A stretch of DNA of 64,000 nucleotides from Rhodoferax sp. (GTDB taxonomy: Bacteria > Pseudomonadota > Gammaproteobacteria > Burkholderiales > Burkholderiaceae_C), in NCBI GenBank assembly GCA_029866205.1, contig JARWZT010000008.1, positions 124,001-188,000 on the forward strand, written 5' to 3'. Shown in pieces: positions 53,090-61,138 of this stretch. A program made the translations under genes and the position numbers. The notes under the pieces were generated by a model. The model worked only from the letters and a program-made list of their open reading frames with translations. It ran no database searches and was not told the origin of the DNA. Numbering within the stretch: position 1 is the first letter of the stretch; each line of letters begins with the position of its first letter.

Positions 53090-53262
53090 GTCTGCGGTGC
53101 CCGCCGGGCTTTATATTTCCTTGAACCTATGCTCTATGAGCCAGGGCTTGGAATATGCCCCGCAAGCGTGACCGTCTCGCGTTAGACGGACCCAATGTGG
53201 GGCTGACCTCGCCCACCTGAACCCCGGTTCAGGATGCCGGTCCGGTGGCACTTGCAGACACC
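53090..53262 (+). ncRNA. ssrS: 6S RNA
   Basis: The stretch after zapA folds into a long open hairpin: GTCTGCGGTGCC near 53090-53101 pairs with GGCACTTGCAGAC near 53247-53259, and further inside CCTTGAACC can pair with GGTTCAGG. Size (about 173 bases), position directly downstream of zapA and the preceding -10 box agree with 6S RNA, which binds sigma-70 holoenzyme and reduces transcription in stationary phase. No ORF of quality is present here. The exact ends are estimates. Confidence 0.75.
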
Positions 53263-53292
53263 TTCTTCCAACCGTCCCACCCACCCAATCCC

Positions 53293-54105
53293 ATGCTCGA
53301 ACCCAATTTAATCGCCGAACTGGCGTTGCTCGGACTGTGCACCGGATTTTTGGCGGGCCTGCTGGGCATTGGCGGTGGCATGCTGATGGGGCCTTTTCTG
53401 ACGCTGATCCTGTCACACCGAGGCGTCAGCGCCGACCTGGCGGTCAAGATGGCGATCGCCACCTCCATGGCCACTATCGTGTTTACCAGTGTGTCCAGTG
53501 TGCGCGCCCACCACCAGCGCGGTGGGGTGCGATGGGATATCGTGAAAAGTTTGGCCCCCGGCATCTTGCTGGGGGGTGCGCTGGCCAGTGTGGGGATGTT
53601 CAGCGTGCTCAAGGGCACCTGGCTGGCCATCTTTTTTGGCCTTTTCGTGAGTTTTTCTGCCACCCAAATGCTGCGCGACAAAAAACCCCAGGCCAACCGC
53701 GAGATGCCTGGCCCCGCCGGTCAGGTGGCCGCGGGCGGCGTGATCGGATTTTTGTCCGGGCTTGTCGGCGCAGGCGGCGGCTTTGTGAGCGTTCCCTTCA
53801 TGGTCTCGCGCAATGTACCTATGCGCAACGCGGTGGGCACCAGCGCGGCGCTGGGCTTCCCTATCGCCCTGGCCAATACGGTGGGATACATCGTCAGCGG
53901 GTCGGCCTTGACTGGCTTGCCTGACGGTGCTTTGGGCTACGTCTGGCTGCCGGCGCTGGCCGTGATTGGCGTTGGCAGCGTGCTCACCGCGCCTTTGGGC
54001 GCGCGCATTGCCCACCGGGTTCCGGTGGCGCAACTCAAACGCGTTTTTGCGCTGCTGCTTTATTGCCTTGCGGGGTACATGCTGTACAAAGGGCTGGCAG
54101 GCTAA
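53293..54105 (+). CDS. TauE/SafE (TSUP) family membrane transporter
   Basis: A 270-residue, eight-helix TSUP protein with both half-motifs: GLLGIGGGMLMGPFLTLIL and SGLVGAGGGFVSVPFMVSRN. This second motif with the GxGGG pattern is the classical TauE form, unlike the divergent TSUP protein at 23347. Substrate unknown, probably an organosulfur or sulfite-like anion. ATG 53293. A bidirectional terminator follows. Confidence 0.88.
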   Translation: MLEPNLIAELALLGLCTGFLAGLLGIGGGMLMGPFLTLILSHRGVSADLAVKMAIATSMATIVFTSVSSVRAHHQRGGVRWDIVKSLAPGILLGGALASVGMFSVLKGTWLAIFFGLFVSFSATQMLRDKKPQANREMPGPAGQVAAGGVIGFLSGLVGAGGGFVSVPFMVSRNVPMRNAVGTSAALGFPIALANTVGYIVSGSALTGLPDGALGYVWLPALAVIGVGSVLTAPLGARIAHRVPVAQLKRVFALLLYCLAGYMLYKGLAG

Positions 54106-54122
54106 ACCTGCGGTGTTGTAGA

Positions 54123-54156
54123 CGTAAAAAAACCCGCCGAAGCGGGTTTTTTTACG
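54123..54156. terminator. Bidirectional terminator between the TSUP gene and phaB
   Basis: CGTAAAAAAACCCGC (54123-54137), loop CGAA, GCGGGTTTTTTTACG (54142-54156): perfect 15-base arms with A and T tracts for both directions. Confidence 0.93.
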
Positions 54157-54190
54157 GTCTTCACCGGTGAAACCGGCAAGCCTTGGGGGC

Positions 54191-54928
54191 TTAGCCCATA
54201 TGCAAACCGCCATTGACCGAGAAGTCAGCGCCAGTGGCGTAACCGCCTTCTTCGGATGCCAGCCAGGCAATGATCGAGGCAATCTCGCTCGGCTCGCCCA
54301 GACGCTTGACCGGCACCGTGGCCACAATCTTGGCCAGCACGTCTTCACGGATGGCTTTCACCATGTCCGTGCCGATGTAGCCTGGGCTCACGGTGTTGAC
54401 GGTCACACCCTTGGTGGCCAACTCTTGCGCCAGGGCCATTGAAAACCCATGCATGCCGGCTTTGGCGGCCGAATAGTTGGTTTGGCCAGCCTGGCCTTTT
54501 TCGCCATTGACCGAAGAGATGTTGATGATGCGGCCCCAGCCTTTTTCAACCATGTCGGCAACCACTTGCTTGGTCACGTTAAACATGGAGTTGAGGTTGG
54601 TCTCGATGACCATATCCCAATCTTCGCGGCTCATTTTCAGGAACATGCGGTCGCGGGTGATGCCTGCATTGTTCACCAGCACGTCAATCGTGCCGTGTTC
54701 AGCCTTGGTCTTGGTGAAGGCTTCCACGGTGGAATCCCAGTCACCCACATTACCGGCAGACGCGTAAAAGGTGTAACCCAGTGCGGCTTGCTCAGCGATC
54801 CACTTGACGTGGTCGCGCGTTGGGCCGCAACCGGCGATGACTTTGAAACCTTCTTTGTGCAGGCGCTGGCAAATGGCGGTACCGATACCCCCCATGCCGC
54901 CGGTGACGTAGGCTACTTTCTGACTCAT
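54191..54928 (-). CDS. phaB: Acetoacetyl-CoA reductase
   Basis: A 245-residue short-chain dehydrogenase: cofactor loop TGGMGGIGTAIC, NNAGITRD, catalytic ISSVNG with Tyr and Lys in TNYSAAKAGM, and SPGYIGTDMV. It reduces acetoacetyl-CoA to (R)-3-hydroxybutyryl-CoA with NADPH, step two of polyhydroxybutyrate synthesis. A strong AAGGAG lies eight bases before the ATG. Third gene in phaC-phaA-phaB. Confidence 0.95.
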   Translation of the reverse strand: MSQKVAYVTGGMGGIGTAICQRLHKEGFKVIAGCGPTRDHVKWIAEQAALGYTFYASAGNVGDWDSTVEAFTKTKAEHGTIDVLVNNAGITRDRMFLKMSREDWDMVIETNLNSMFNVTKQVVADMVEKGWGRIINISSVNGEKGQAGQTNYSAAKAGMHGFSMALAQELATKGVTVNTVSPGYIGTDMVKAIREDVLAKIVATVPVKRLGEPSEIASIIAWLASEEGGYATGADFSVNGGLHMG

Positions 54929-54974
54929 GCTTATCTCCTTCTTGGTTATTGGCTGACGACTACTGTGGATTTGA

Positions 54975-56153
54975 TTAACGCTCGATGGTCAGGGCCACAC
55001 CCATGCCGCCACCGATGCAGAGGCTGGCGATGCCTTTTTTGGCATTGCGCCGCTGCATTTCGTGCAACAGGGTCACCAGAATACGGCAGCCGGACGCTCC
55101 AATGGGATGACCGATCGCAATCGCGCCGCCGTTGACGTTGACCTTGGACGTATCCCATCCCATTTGTTGATTGACCGCACAGGCCTGGGCAGCGAACGCT
55201 TCGTTGATTTCGAGCAAATCCAGGTCTTGCGCTTTCCAGCCGGCGCGCGCCAGCGCTTTTTGAGAGGCAGGCACCGGGCCCATACCCATCATGGCGGGGT
55301 CGAGACCACTGGTCGCAAAGCTGGCAATACGGCCCAAGGGCGTCAGCCCCAGTGCAGCGGCTTTTTTGGCCGTCATAACCATCACCGCGGCGGCGCCGTC
55401 GTTGATGCCCGAGGCGTTACCGGCGGTCACGCCGCCGGCCTTGTCAAAGGCGGGGCGCAGGCCCGCCAGCGCTTCGGCGTTGGATTTGCGATTGATGAAC
55501 TCGTCAGCTGAGAAGACGATCGGATCGCCCTTTTTCTGCGGAATCGAGAACGGCACGATCTCGTCGACGAACTTGCCGGCGTCTTGCGCAGCAGCGGCTT
55601 TTTGCTGGCTGGCCAGCGCCAACGCGTCTTGCATGTCACGGGAAATGCCGTGGGCTTTGGCCACGTTTTCGGCCGTAATGCCCATGTGGTATTGGTTGTA
55701 GACGTCCCACAAGCCATCCACGATCATGGAATCCACCATGTTCCAGTTACCCATACGCTGACCGTCACGGCTGCCCATCAGCACATGGGGCGAGGCGCTC
55801 ATGTTTTCTTGGCCACCGGCGATCACGATTTCGCTGTCACCATAGGCCACGGCCTGGGCGGCCAGCATGACGGCCTTGAGGCCGGAACCACACACGGCAT
55901 TGATGGTGAGCGCGGGGGTTTCCTTGGCTACGCCGCTCTTGATGAGCGATTGGCGCGCCGGGTTTTGACCGGAGCCTGCAGCCAACACCTGGCCCATGAT
56001 GACTTCACCAATCTGGTCTGCGCCCAGTCCGGTGCGCTCCAACAGGTTCTTGATGACCGCAGCGCCCAACTCAGGAGCAGCCACTTTGGACAGGCTGCCG
56101 CCAAATTTACCAACGGCGGTACGGGTGGCTGCGACGATGACGATTTCTTCCAT
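54975..56153 (-). CDS. phaA: Acetyl-CoA acetyltransferase (beta-ketothiolase)
   Basis: A 392-residue biosynthetic thiolase. It has the acyl-accepting Cys in INAVCGSGLKAV, the catalytic His in NGGAIAIGHPIGASG, and the second Cys in ASLCIGGGMGVAL. It condenses two acetyl-CoA for polyhydroxybutyrate. Sits 46 bases before phaB and 72 bases after phaC on the same strand. Confidence 0.95.
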   Translation of the reverse strand: MEEIVIVAATRTAVGKFGGSLSKVAAPELGAAVIKNLLERTGLGADQIGEVIMGQVLAAGSGQNPARQSLIKSGVAKETPALTINAVCGSGLKAVMLAAQAVAYGDSEIVIAGGQENMSASPHVLMGSRDGQRMGNWNMVDSMIVDGLWDVYNQYHMGITAENVAKAHGISRDMQDALALASQQKAAAAQDAGKFVDEIVPFSIPQKKGDPIVFSADEFINRKSNAEALAGLRPAFDKAGGVTAGNASGINDGAAAVMVMTAKKAAALGLTPLGRIASFATSGLDPAMMGMGPVPASQKALARAGWKAQDLDLLEINEAFAAQACAVNQQMGWDTSKVNVNGGAIAIGHPIGASGCRILVTLLHEMQRRNAKKGIASLCIGGGMGVALTIER

Positions 56154-56225
56154 TTATTTGCTCCGGATACTGGGGTGAGAAAGTGATTGATTCAAAAAGT
56201 GATCATGCCTGAAGCGGATGACGCC

Positions 56226-57953
56226 TCAAGCCTTGGCAAGTACGTAGTTACCCGGTGCCGGCATGATTTCCGTGTACTTTGTGCGACCGTAGGACTTGGG
56301 TGCAGCGATTTGTTTGCCCGCCTGGGCTTTCAGCCACTGGGACCAGTCGGTCCACCAGCTGCCAGGATGCTCGGCGGCACCGTGCAGCCAGGCCGCGTGG
56401 GTTTTGGGCAATTTGCCATCCTCGCGAATCCAGTGACTGCGCTTGTTTTTGGCGGGGGGGTTGATCACGCCGGCAATGTGGCCTGACGCTCCCATCACAA
56501 AACGCTTTTTGCCGGGTAGCGCCTGCGTCGACGCATAGGCACCATCGATAGGCACGATATGGTCTTCACGCGAGCCGTAGATGTAGAACGGCATATCCAA
56601 CAGGCCCAAGTCGATCTGTTCTCCGCAGCTGGTCGCCACGCCGGGCTTGACCAGATTGTTCTCGAGGTAGGTGTTGCGCAAATACCAGGCGTAAAACGGA
56701 CCTGGCAAATTGGTGGCGTCCGAATTCCAGTACAGCAGGTCAAACGGGGGCGGTGTTTCACCCTTGAGGTAGTTGCCCACCACGTAGTTCCAGACCAGGT
56801 CATTGGGGCGCAAAAAGCTGAAGGTAGACGCCAGGTCCTGGCCCTTCATCAGGCCGCCCTGGCCCATTTCCTGTTCCCGGTATTTGACAAAGGCCTCGTC
56901 GATAAAGACATCCAGAATGCCGGTGTCCGTGAAGTCGAGCAGCGTGGTCAGCAGCGTCGCACTGGCTACAGGCTTTTCGCCACGTGCCGCCAGCACCGCC
57001 AGCGCCGTGGTCAACATGGTGCCGCCGACGCAAAAACCCAAGGCATTAAGGGCGTCATCAGTACCCGACTTGCCAACAATTTCGCTGGTCACGGCAATCG
57101 CCTTGATCACCGCATTCTCAATGTAGTCGTCCCAGGTTTTGGTGGACATCGACTGATCAGGATTGCGCCAACTGATCACAAAGGTGCGATGGCCCTCAGA
57201 CACGGCGTAGCGAATAAAGGAATTCTCGGGCTGCAAGTCCAAGATATAAAACTTGTTGATGCAGGGCGGGACCAGCAAAAACGGCTTCTCGTAAACCTTG
57301 GCGGTCAGTGGCTTGTATTCGAGCAACTGGAACAGCTCGTTCTCAAACACGACGGCGCCTTCGGTCGTCGCCACGTTTTTTCCGACTTTGAACAAGCTCT
57401 CATCGGTCATGGAAACGTGGCCCTGGCGCATGTCATGCATCAGGTTCTGCATGCCTTTGGCAATACTCTCGCCTTGGGTCTCGATGGCTTTTTTCTGCGC
57501 CTCGGCGTTGAACGCCAAGAAGTTGCTGGGCGCAGCCGCCGCCAAACCTTGCTCCACGGCAAAGCGCAGGCGATTGCGCGTCTTGGCATCCGAGTCCACG
57601 GCCTCGGTCATGGCCAGCAGGGTCCGGCTGTTGAGCAGATACATGGCCGCCGTAAATGCGGCCACCGGGTTGGTTTCCCATGCGGCGCCAGAAAAACGCT
57701 TGTCGCCAGAAGCCGGCGCCTTCACCATGGAGCCTTGCGTCATCAGGTCAGCGGCGTCCTTGAGGTACTGCTGCTGGACTTCTTGCAGCTTCTCAGGGGC
57801 AAAGCGCAGATTGGGAAGGGAAGGCATGGGTGCCGCTAAGCCTGCAGCTGGCGCCAGATTTTGGAAGCTGGCCAGCGCTTTGGCCCAGCTGTCGCTCAAT
57901 GCCGCCTGAAAATGCTCGGCCGTGTGGGCCCAGAGGTTTTGCTGATTTTTCAC
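56226..57953 (-). CDS. phaC: Class I poly(R)-hydroxyalkanoic acid synthase
   Basis: A 575-residue synthase with the lipase-like box GFCVGGTML (catalytic Cys), catalytic Asp in GSREDHIVPIDGAY and His in GASGHIAGVINPP. Length and sequence fit class I enzymes acting without PhaE/PhaR subunits on short-chain monomers. The start is GTG at 57953 with AAGGAG upstream. First gene of phaCAB. Confidence 0.96.
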   Translation of the reverse strand: MKNQQNLWAHTAEHFQAALSDSWAKALASFQNLAPAAGLAAPMPSLPNLRFAPEKLQEVQQQYLKDAADLMTQGSMVKAPASGDKRFSGAAWETNPVAAFTAAMYLLNSRTLLAMTEAVDSDAKTRNRLRFAVEQGLAAAAPSNFLAFNAEAQKKAIETQGESIAKGMQNLMHDMRQGHVSMTDESLFKVGKNVATTEGAVVFENELFQLLEYKPLTAKVYEKPFLLVPPCINKFYILDLQPENSFIRYAVSEGHRTFVISWRNPDQSMSTKTWDDYIENAVIKAIAVTSEIVGKSGTDDALNALGFCVGGTMLTTALAVLAARGEKPVASATLLTTLLDFTDTGILDVFIDEAFVKYREQEMGQGGLMKGQDLASTFSFLRPNDLVWNYVVGNYLKGETPPPFDLLYWNSDATNLPGPFYAWYLRNTYLENNLVKPGVATSCGEQIDLGLLDMPFYIYGSREDHIVPIDGAYASTQALPGKKRFVMGASGHIAGVINPPAKNKRSHWIREDGKLPKTHAAWLHGAAEHPGSWWTDWSQWLKAQAGKQIAAPKSYGRTKYTEIMPAPGNYVLAKA

Positions 57954-58062
57954 GCTGTCTCCTTAAAAATACACGTCGGCACGCGCGCACATGGGGCATA
58001 GTGTGCGAATTATCCTGCGCATGTCCTTCTTTTTCCTGACATTTGCGGTCAATCACTGCTGA

Positions 58063-58422
58063 ATGAACCCAAAACAAACCTCAAACGTAACCACGATGTA
58101 CCTGATTCCTATTGCCTGGATTTATGTCACCCTGATGATGGCGGTGGCCGAAGCGACCAATACCAATGGCACCCTTTTGGGCGCTCTGGTGACTTTTGTG
58201 CTGTATGGACTCTTGCCCGTCGGGCTGGTGCTGTATTTCATGGCGACCCCCGCACGGCGGCGGGCGCGGCAAGCGGCGGAGGCCGTGGAAGCGCAAAAAG
58301 TAGGTGCCCCGGCGGAGTTTGCACCGGCCATCGAGCCAGCGCCCTTACCGCACTCAAACCAGCCAGATGAGGGCAGCCTGGCGTCCGCTGATCCGGTCGC
58401 GTCGGTGCGAAAAGTACCGTAA
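58063..58422 (+). CDS. Small membrane protein, hypothetical
   Basis: A 119-residue protein with two hydrophobic helices (about residues 12-29 and 39-60) followed by a long soluble tail rich in Ala, Glu and Pro, beginning RRRARQAAEAVEAQ. No motif identified. It is divergent from phaC with 109 bases between starts. Its last 69 bases overlap the 3' end of pgeF on the other strand, an unusually long convergent overlap. Confidence 0.7.
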   Translation: MNPKQTSNVTTMYLIPIAWIYVTLMMAVAEATNTNGTLLGALVTFVLYGLLPVGLVLYFMATPARRRARQAAEAVEAQKVGAPAEFAPAIEPAPLPHSNQPDEGSLASADPVASVRKVP

Positions 58423-59211
58423 GGGGTTGCCCACCGTGCACCAGCTTGGGCTGCTGTCGTTGCCAAAAACCTGACCAACCCCGGCAGCCTGCAGCCGCTG
58501 ACGCGCAAGAAGCGCCAGATCAGCGGTCCATTTCCCCAATGACCGGTGCACAAACGCCTGGGTTGCCTCGGCACTCTGCGCCACAAAGGCCGTGCGCACT
58601 TCGTCGCCCACTTCAAACGCCGTTGGACCAATACAGGGCCCCAACCAAGCCATCCAGCGCCCGGGAGCCACACCCAAAGCCGCCTGGCTTTGCAGAAACA
58701 CCTCAACAATGCCGGGCGCCGGCGCTCGCGCACCACCCGCCGCACCCGCCAGACCACGCCAACCCGCGTGCAAGGCCGCCACCCGCGTGCCGTCCGCACT
58801 GCACAGCAATAGGGGCAGGCAATCGGCCACCATGACGGTGCACGCGAGGCCGCAAGCGTCAACCCAGCTGCCGTCAGCCTGCGTACCATCGGCGCAGCCT
58901 TTGGCCAATGCCTGTACCTCGGTGCCATGCACCTGATTCAAAAAAACAGGCCGTACGCCCAGCGCTTGGTGCACTTGGGCGCGATTGGCGGCAACCGCCG
59001 CCGGGGCATCGCCCACATGCTCGCCCAGGTTCAGCGCGGCGTAAGGAGCAGCCGACGCGCCACCGCTGCGGCTGGTGCAGACCGCACGCACACTGGCTGG
59101 TGCCGGCCATTGCGGGCGCAGCCAATCAGCATTCCAACCGTCAGCGACAGTGGCACCCGCAACGGCGCGGTCAGGCGGCAAAGTGAGATCAGGGCTGGGC
59201 AAAAAGGTCAT
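58354..59211 (-). CDS. pgeF: Peptidoglycan editing factor PgeF (laccase-domain, YfiH/polyphenol oxidase family)
   Basis: A 285-residue protein of the laccase-like multicopper family once called polyphenol oxidase. Motifs are FLNQVHGTEV, MVADCLPLLLCS and VAALHAGWRGLAGA, containing the metal-site His, Cys and His, then WLGPCIGPTAFEVGDEV and the end RDRISGRQAALIWL. PgeF removes L-Ser wrongly inserted in the peptide stem of peptidoglycan. Starts at ATG 59211; the frame is open further upstream. Its 3' end overlaps the gene at 58063. Confidence 0.92.
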   Translation of the reverse strand: MTFLPSPDLTLPPDRAVAGATVADGWNADWLRPQWPAPASVRAVCTSRSGGASAAPYAALNLGEHVGDAPAAVAANRAQVHQALGVRPVFLNQVHGTEVQALAKGCADGTQADGSWVDACGLACTVMVADCLPLLLCSADGTRVAALHAGWRGLAGAAGGARAPAPGIVEVFLQSQAALGVAPGRWMAWLGPCIGPTAFEVGDEVRTAFVAQSAEATQAFVHRSLGKWTADLALLARQRLQAAGVGQVFGNDSSPSWCTVGNPLRYFSHRRDRISGRQAALIWLV

Positions 59212-59341
59212 GCTGCAGAGGATACGCTGGAGTTCGCGCCCTTGGCCGTCGGCAAACCATTGCGCGGCCCGGTAACATCTCACCATGGCCGTCTACCATG
59301 ACGGTGTCTCGCCCCCCAACCCGCACGCCCTGGAGCCCTGC

Positions 59342-59644
59342 ATGATTCTTGAAATTGCCGATATTCGTATCCATCCCGGCCAAAACGCGGCCTTTGAATT
59401 GGCAATTGCCAAAGGTGCGGGTGAAGTCATTGCGCACGCCAAAGGATTCAAGGGCTACAAAGTCAACCGCAGCATTGAGAGCCCAGAGCGTTACGTACTG
59501 CAGATTTTTTGGGAAACGCTGGAAGACCATACCGTGGGTTTTCGTGAATCTCCCGCCTTCCCGGCCTGGCGCGCCGTGGTGGGGCCCTTTTTTGCAGCCC
59601 CGCCTGTGGTCGAGCACTTCGACCTGGTGGCCCAGTCCGCCTGA
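59342..59644 (+). CDS. Antibiotic biosynthesis monooxygenase (ABM) domain protein
   Basis: A 100-residue ferredoxin-like fold protein: MILEIADIRIHPGQNAAFE, AIAKGAGEVIAHAKGFKGYK and YVLQIFWETLEDHTVGFRESP are the typical ABM strands and helices. Such small dimers act as quinone/heme monooxygenases or have unknown roles. ATG 59342 is preferred over an in-frame ATG at 59285. It begins a run of four plus-strand genes to 61103. Confidence 0.85.
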   Translation: MILEIADIRIHPGQNAAFELAIAKGAGEVIAHAKGFKGYKVNRSIESPERYVLQIFWETLEDHTVGFRESPAFPAWRAVVGPFFAAPPVVEHFDLVAQSA

Positions 59645-59670
59645 CCCCTTTAGCCCACAGCCGACGCACC

Positions 59671-60372
59671 ATGAACTACACCTTCGCTCCGCCTGCCACC
59701 ATCAGCGTGCCTGTCGTGGGCCAGCCGGAACAGTTTCCGGTGCACCGCATTTACTGCGTCGGCCGCAATTACGAGGAACACGCCAAGGAAATGGGCGGGC
59801 CAGGCCGCGAGGCCCCGTTTTTCTTCTTGAAGCCGGCCGACACCCTGGTGTACGCCGCCCCCGGCACCAGCGCCTCCATGCCCTACCCCACCCTTACGGC
59901 CAACCTGCACCATGAGATTGACCTGGTGGTGGCCATTGGGACCGGAGGGCGGGACATTGCCGCTGCCGACGCAGCGCGCCATATTTACGGCTATGCCGTG
60001 GGCCTGGACATGACCCGGCGCGACCTGCAAAACGACATGAAAAAAGCCGGACGCCCCTGGTGTATCGGCAAAGGTTTCGATGACTCGGCGCCCATCGGCG
60101 CCATCACCCCGGCCGCGCAAGTGCCCAACGTGGGCCAGGCCACGATCTCTCTCAGCGTCAACGGCGCGGTACGCCAAAGCAGCACCATTGCCCAACTCAT
60201 CTGGAACGTGGCCGAGACCATCGAGCAATTGTCCAAGGCCTGGGAACTCAAGCCCGGCGACCTGATCTTCACCGGCACACCCGCTGGCGTGGGCGCGGTG
60301 AATGTGGGCGACGTGATGCAAGGCGACATCACCGGCCTGAGCGGCATCCGCGTGGCCGTGGCGGCCGCCTGA
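59671..60372 (+). CDS. Fumarylacetoacetate hydrolase family protein
   Basis: A 233-residue FAH-fold enzyme. It has RIYCVGRNYEEHAKEMG, FFFLKPADTLV, the metal-binding NLHHEIDLVVAIG, YAVGLDMTRRDLQ, GRPWCIGKGFDDSAPIG and LIFTGTPAGVGAV. The family includes acylpyruvate and fumarylpyruvate hydrolases and oxaloacetate decarboxylases acting with Mg/Mn. The exact substrate cannot be read. Follows the ABM gene by 26 bases. Confidence 0.92.
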   Translation: MNYTFAPPATISVPVVGQPEQFPVHRIYCVGRNYEEHAKEMGGPGREAPFFFLKPADTLVYAAPGTSASMPYPTLTANLHHEIDLVVAIGTGGRDIAAADAARHIYGYAVGLDMTRRDLQNDMKKAGRPWCIGKGFDDSAPIGAITPAAQVPNVGQATISLSVNGAVRQSSTIAQLIWNVAETIEQLSKAWELKPGDLIFTGTPAGVGAVNVGDVMQGDITGLSGIRVAVAAA

Positions 60373-60384
60373 AGGAGTGCTTTT

Positions 60385-60933
60385 TTGACTATGTACGGCG
60401 CCCCCATCAAACACTGCAAATCCTGCGGCACGGCCGTAGAGCACCGCCTGCCCGACGATGGCGACACCAAGGTGCGCGCGGTTTGCCCGGCCTGCACCAC
60501 GGTGCATTACGTCAATCCACTCAATGTGGTGGGCACCATCCCGGTCTGGGGCGACAAGGTCTTGCTGTGCAAACGCAACATCGAGCCGCGCCTGGGCAAG
60601 TGGACGCTGCCGGCGGGCTTTATGGAGATGGGCGAAACCACGGCCGACGGCGCCGCCCGCGAAACCGTGGAAGAAGCGGGGGCCGAGTTTGCCTTGCAAG
60701 CCCTGTTTTCCCTGGTGAACGTGGCACGTGTGGGCCAGGTGCATATGTTTTACCGTGCCGAATTGCTCAGCGACGTATTCAATCCCGGCACCGAAACCCA
60801 GGAGGCCCTGTTGTTTGACGAGGCCGACATTCCTTGGGACGAGATCGCTTTTCGCACCGTCAAAGACACGCTGGAACGCTTTTTCGCCGACCGCCGCGCC
60901 GGGGCCTTTGGCTTTCACGCCTTCGACATTTGA
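60385..60933 (+). CDS. NUDIX hydrolase with N-terminal zinc ribbon
   Basis: A 182-residue protein. The N-terminal zinc ribbon is CKSCG and CPAC. The NUDIX box G-x5-E-x7-REUXEEXG is complete in GFMEMGETTADGAARETVEEAGAE, in parts. It resembles NudC-like ADP-ribose/NADH pyrophosphatases. AAGGAG at 60372-60377 is seven bases from TTG at 60385 but 13 bases from ATG at 60391, so the TTG start is favoured. A one-base overlap (TGATG) couples it to the next small gene. Confidence 0.92.
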   Translation: MTMYGAPIKHCKSCGTAVEHRLPDDGDTKVRAVCPACTTVHYVNPLNVVGTIPVWGDKVLLCKRNIEPRLGKWTLPAGFMEMGETTADGAARETVEEAGAEFALQALFSLVNVARVGQVHMFYRAELLSDVFNPGTETQEALLFDEADIPWDEIAFRTVKDTLERFFADRRAGAFGFHAFDI

Positions 60934-61103
60934 TGCATCTGCAGCGCGCCAAGCCGCCGCCGCTGCTGGCGCTGGAGTTGTTTTTTGCATCGGGTTGGAA
61001 TGACCGGTTGGCGTTGCTGCAGGGCTGGACCTACCGCTTTGGTGCCTATGGCGCACTCCACTTGCTGGACGACCCAGCCTGGCTGGCGCTGATGTTTTGC
61101 TGA
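60933..61103 (+). CDS. Small hypothetical protein coupled to the NUDIX gene, 56 aa
   Basis: A 56-residue ORF starting MHLQRAKPPPLLALELFFAS and ending ALMFC. It starts on the NUDIX stop codon (TGATG), strongly suggesting translational coupling. Composition is protein-like, with a conserved-looking SGWNDRLALLQGWTYRFG segment, but no known domain. A short repeat of GATGTTTTGCT spans its end and the following gene start. Confidence 0.55.
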   Translation: MHLQRAKPPPLLALELFFASGWNDRLALLQGWTYRFGAYGALHLLDDPAWLALMFC

Positions 61104-61138
61104 GCGCAGATGTTTTGCTAAACGCCCAGGCTGCCGCC

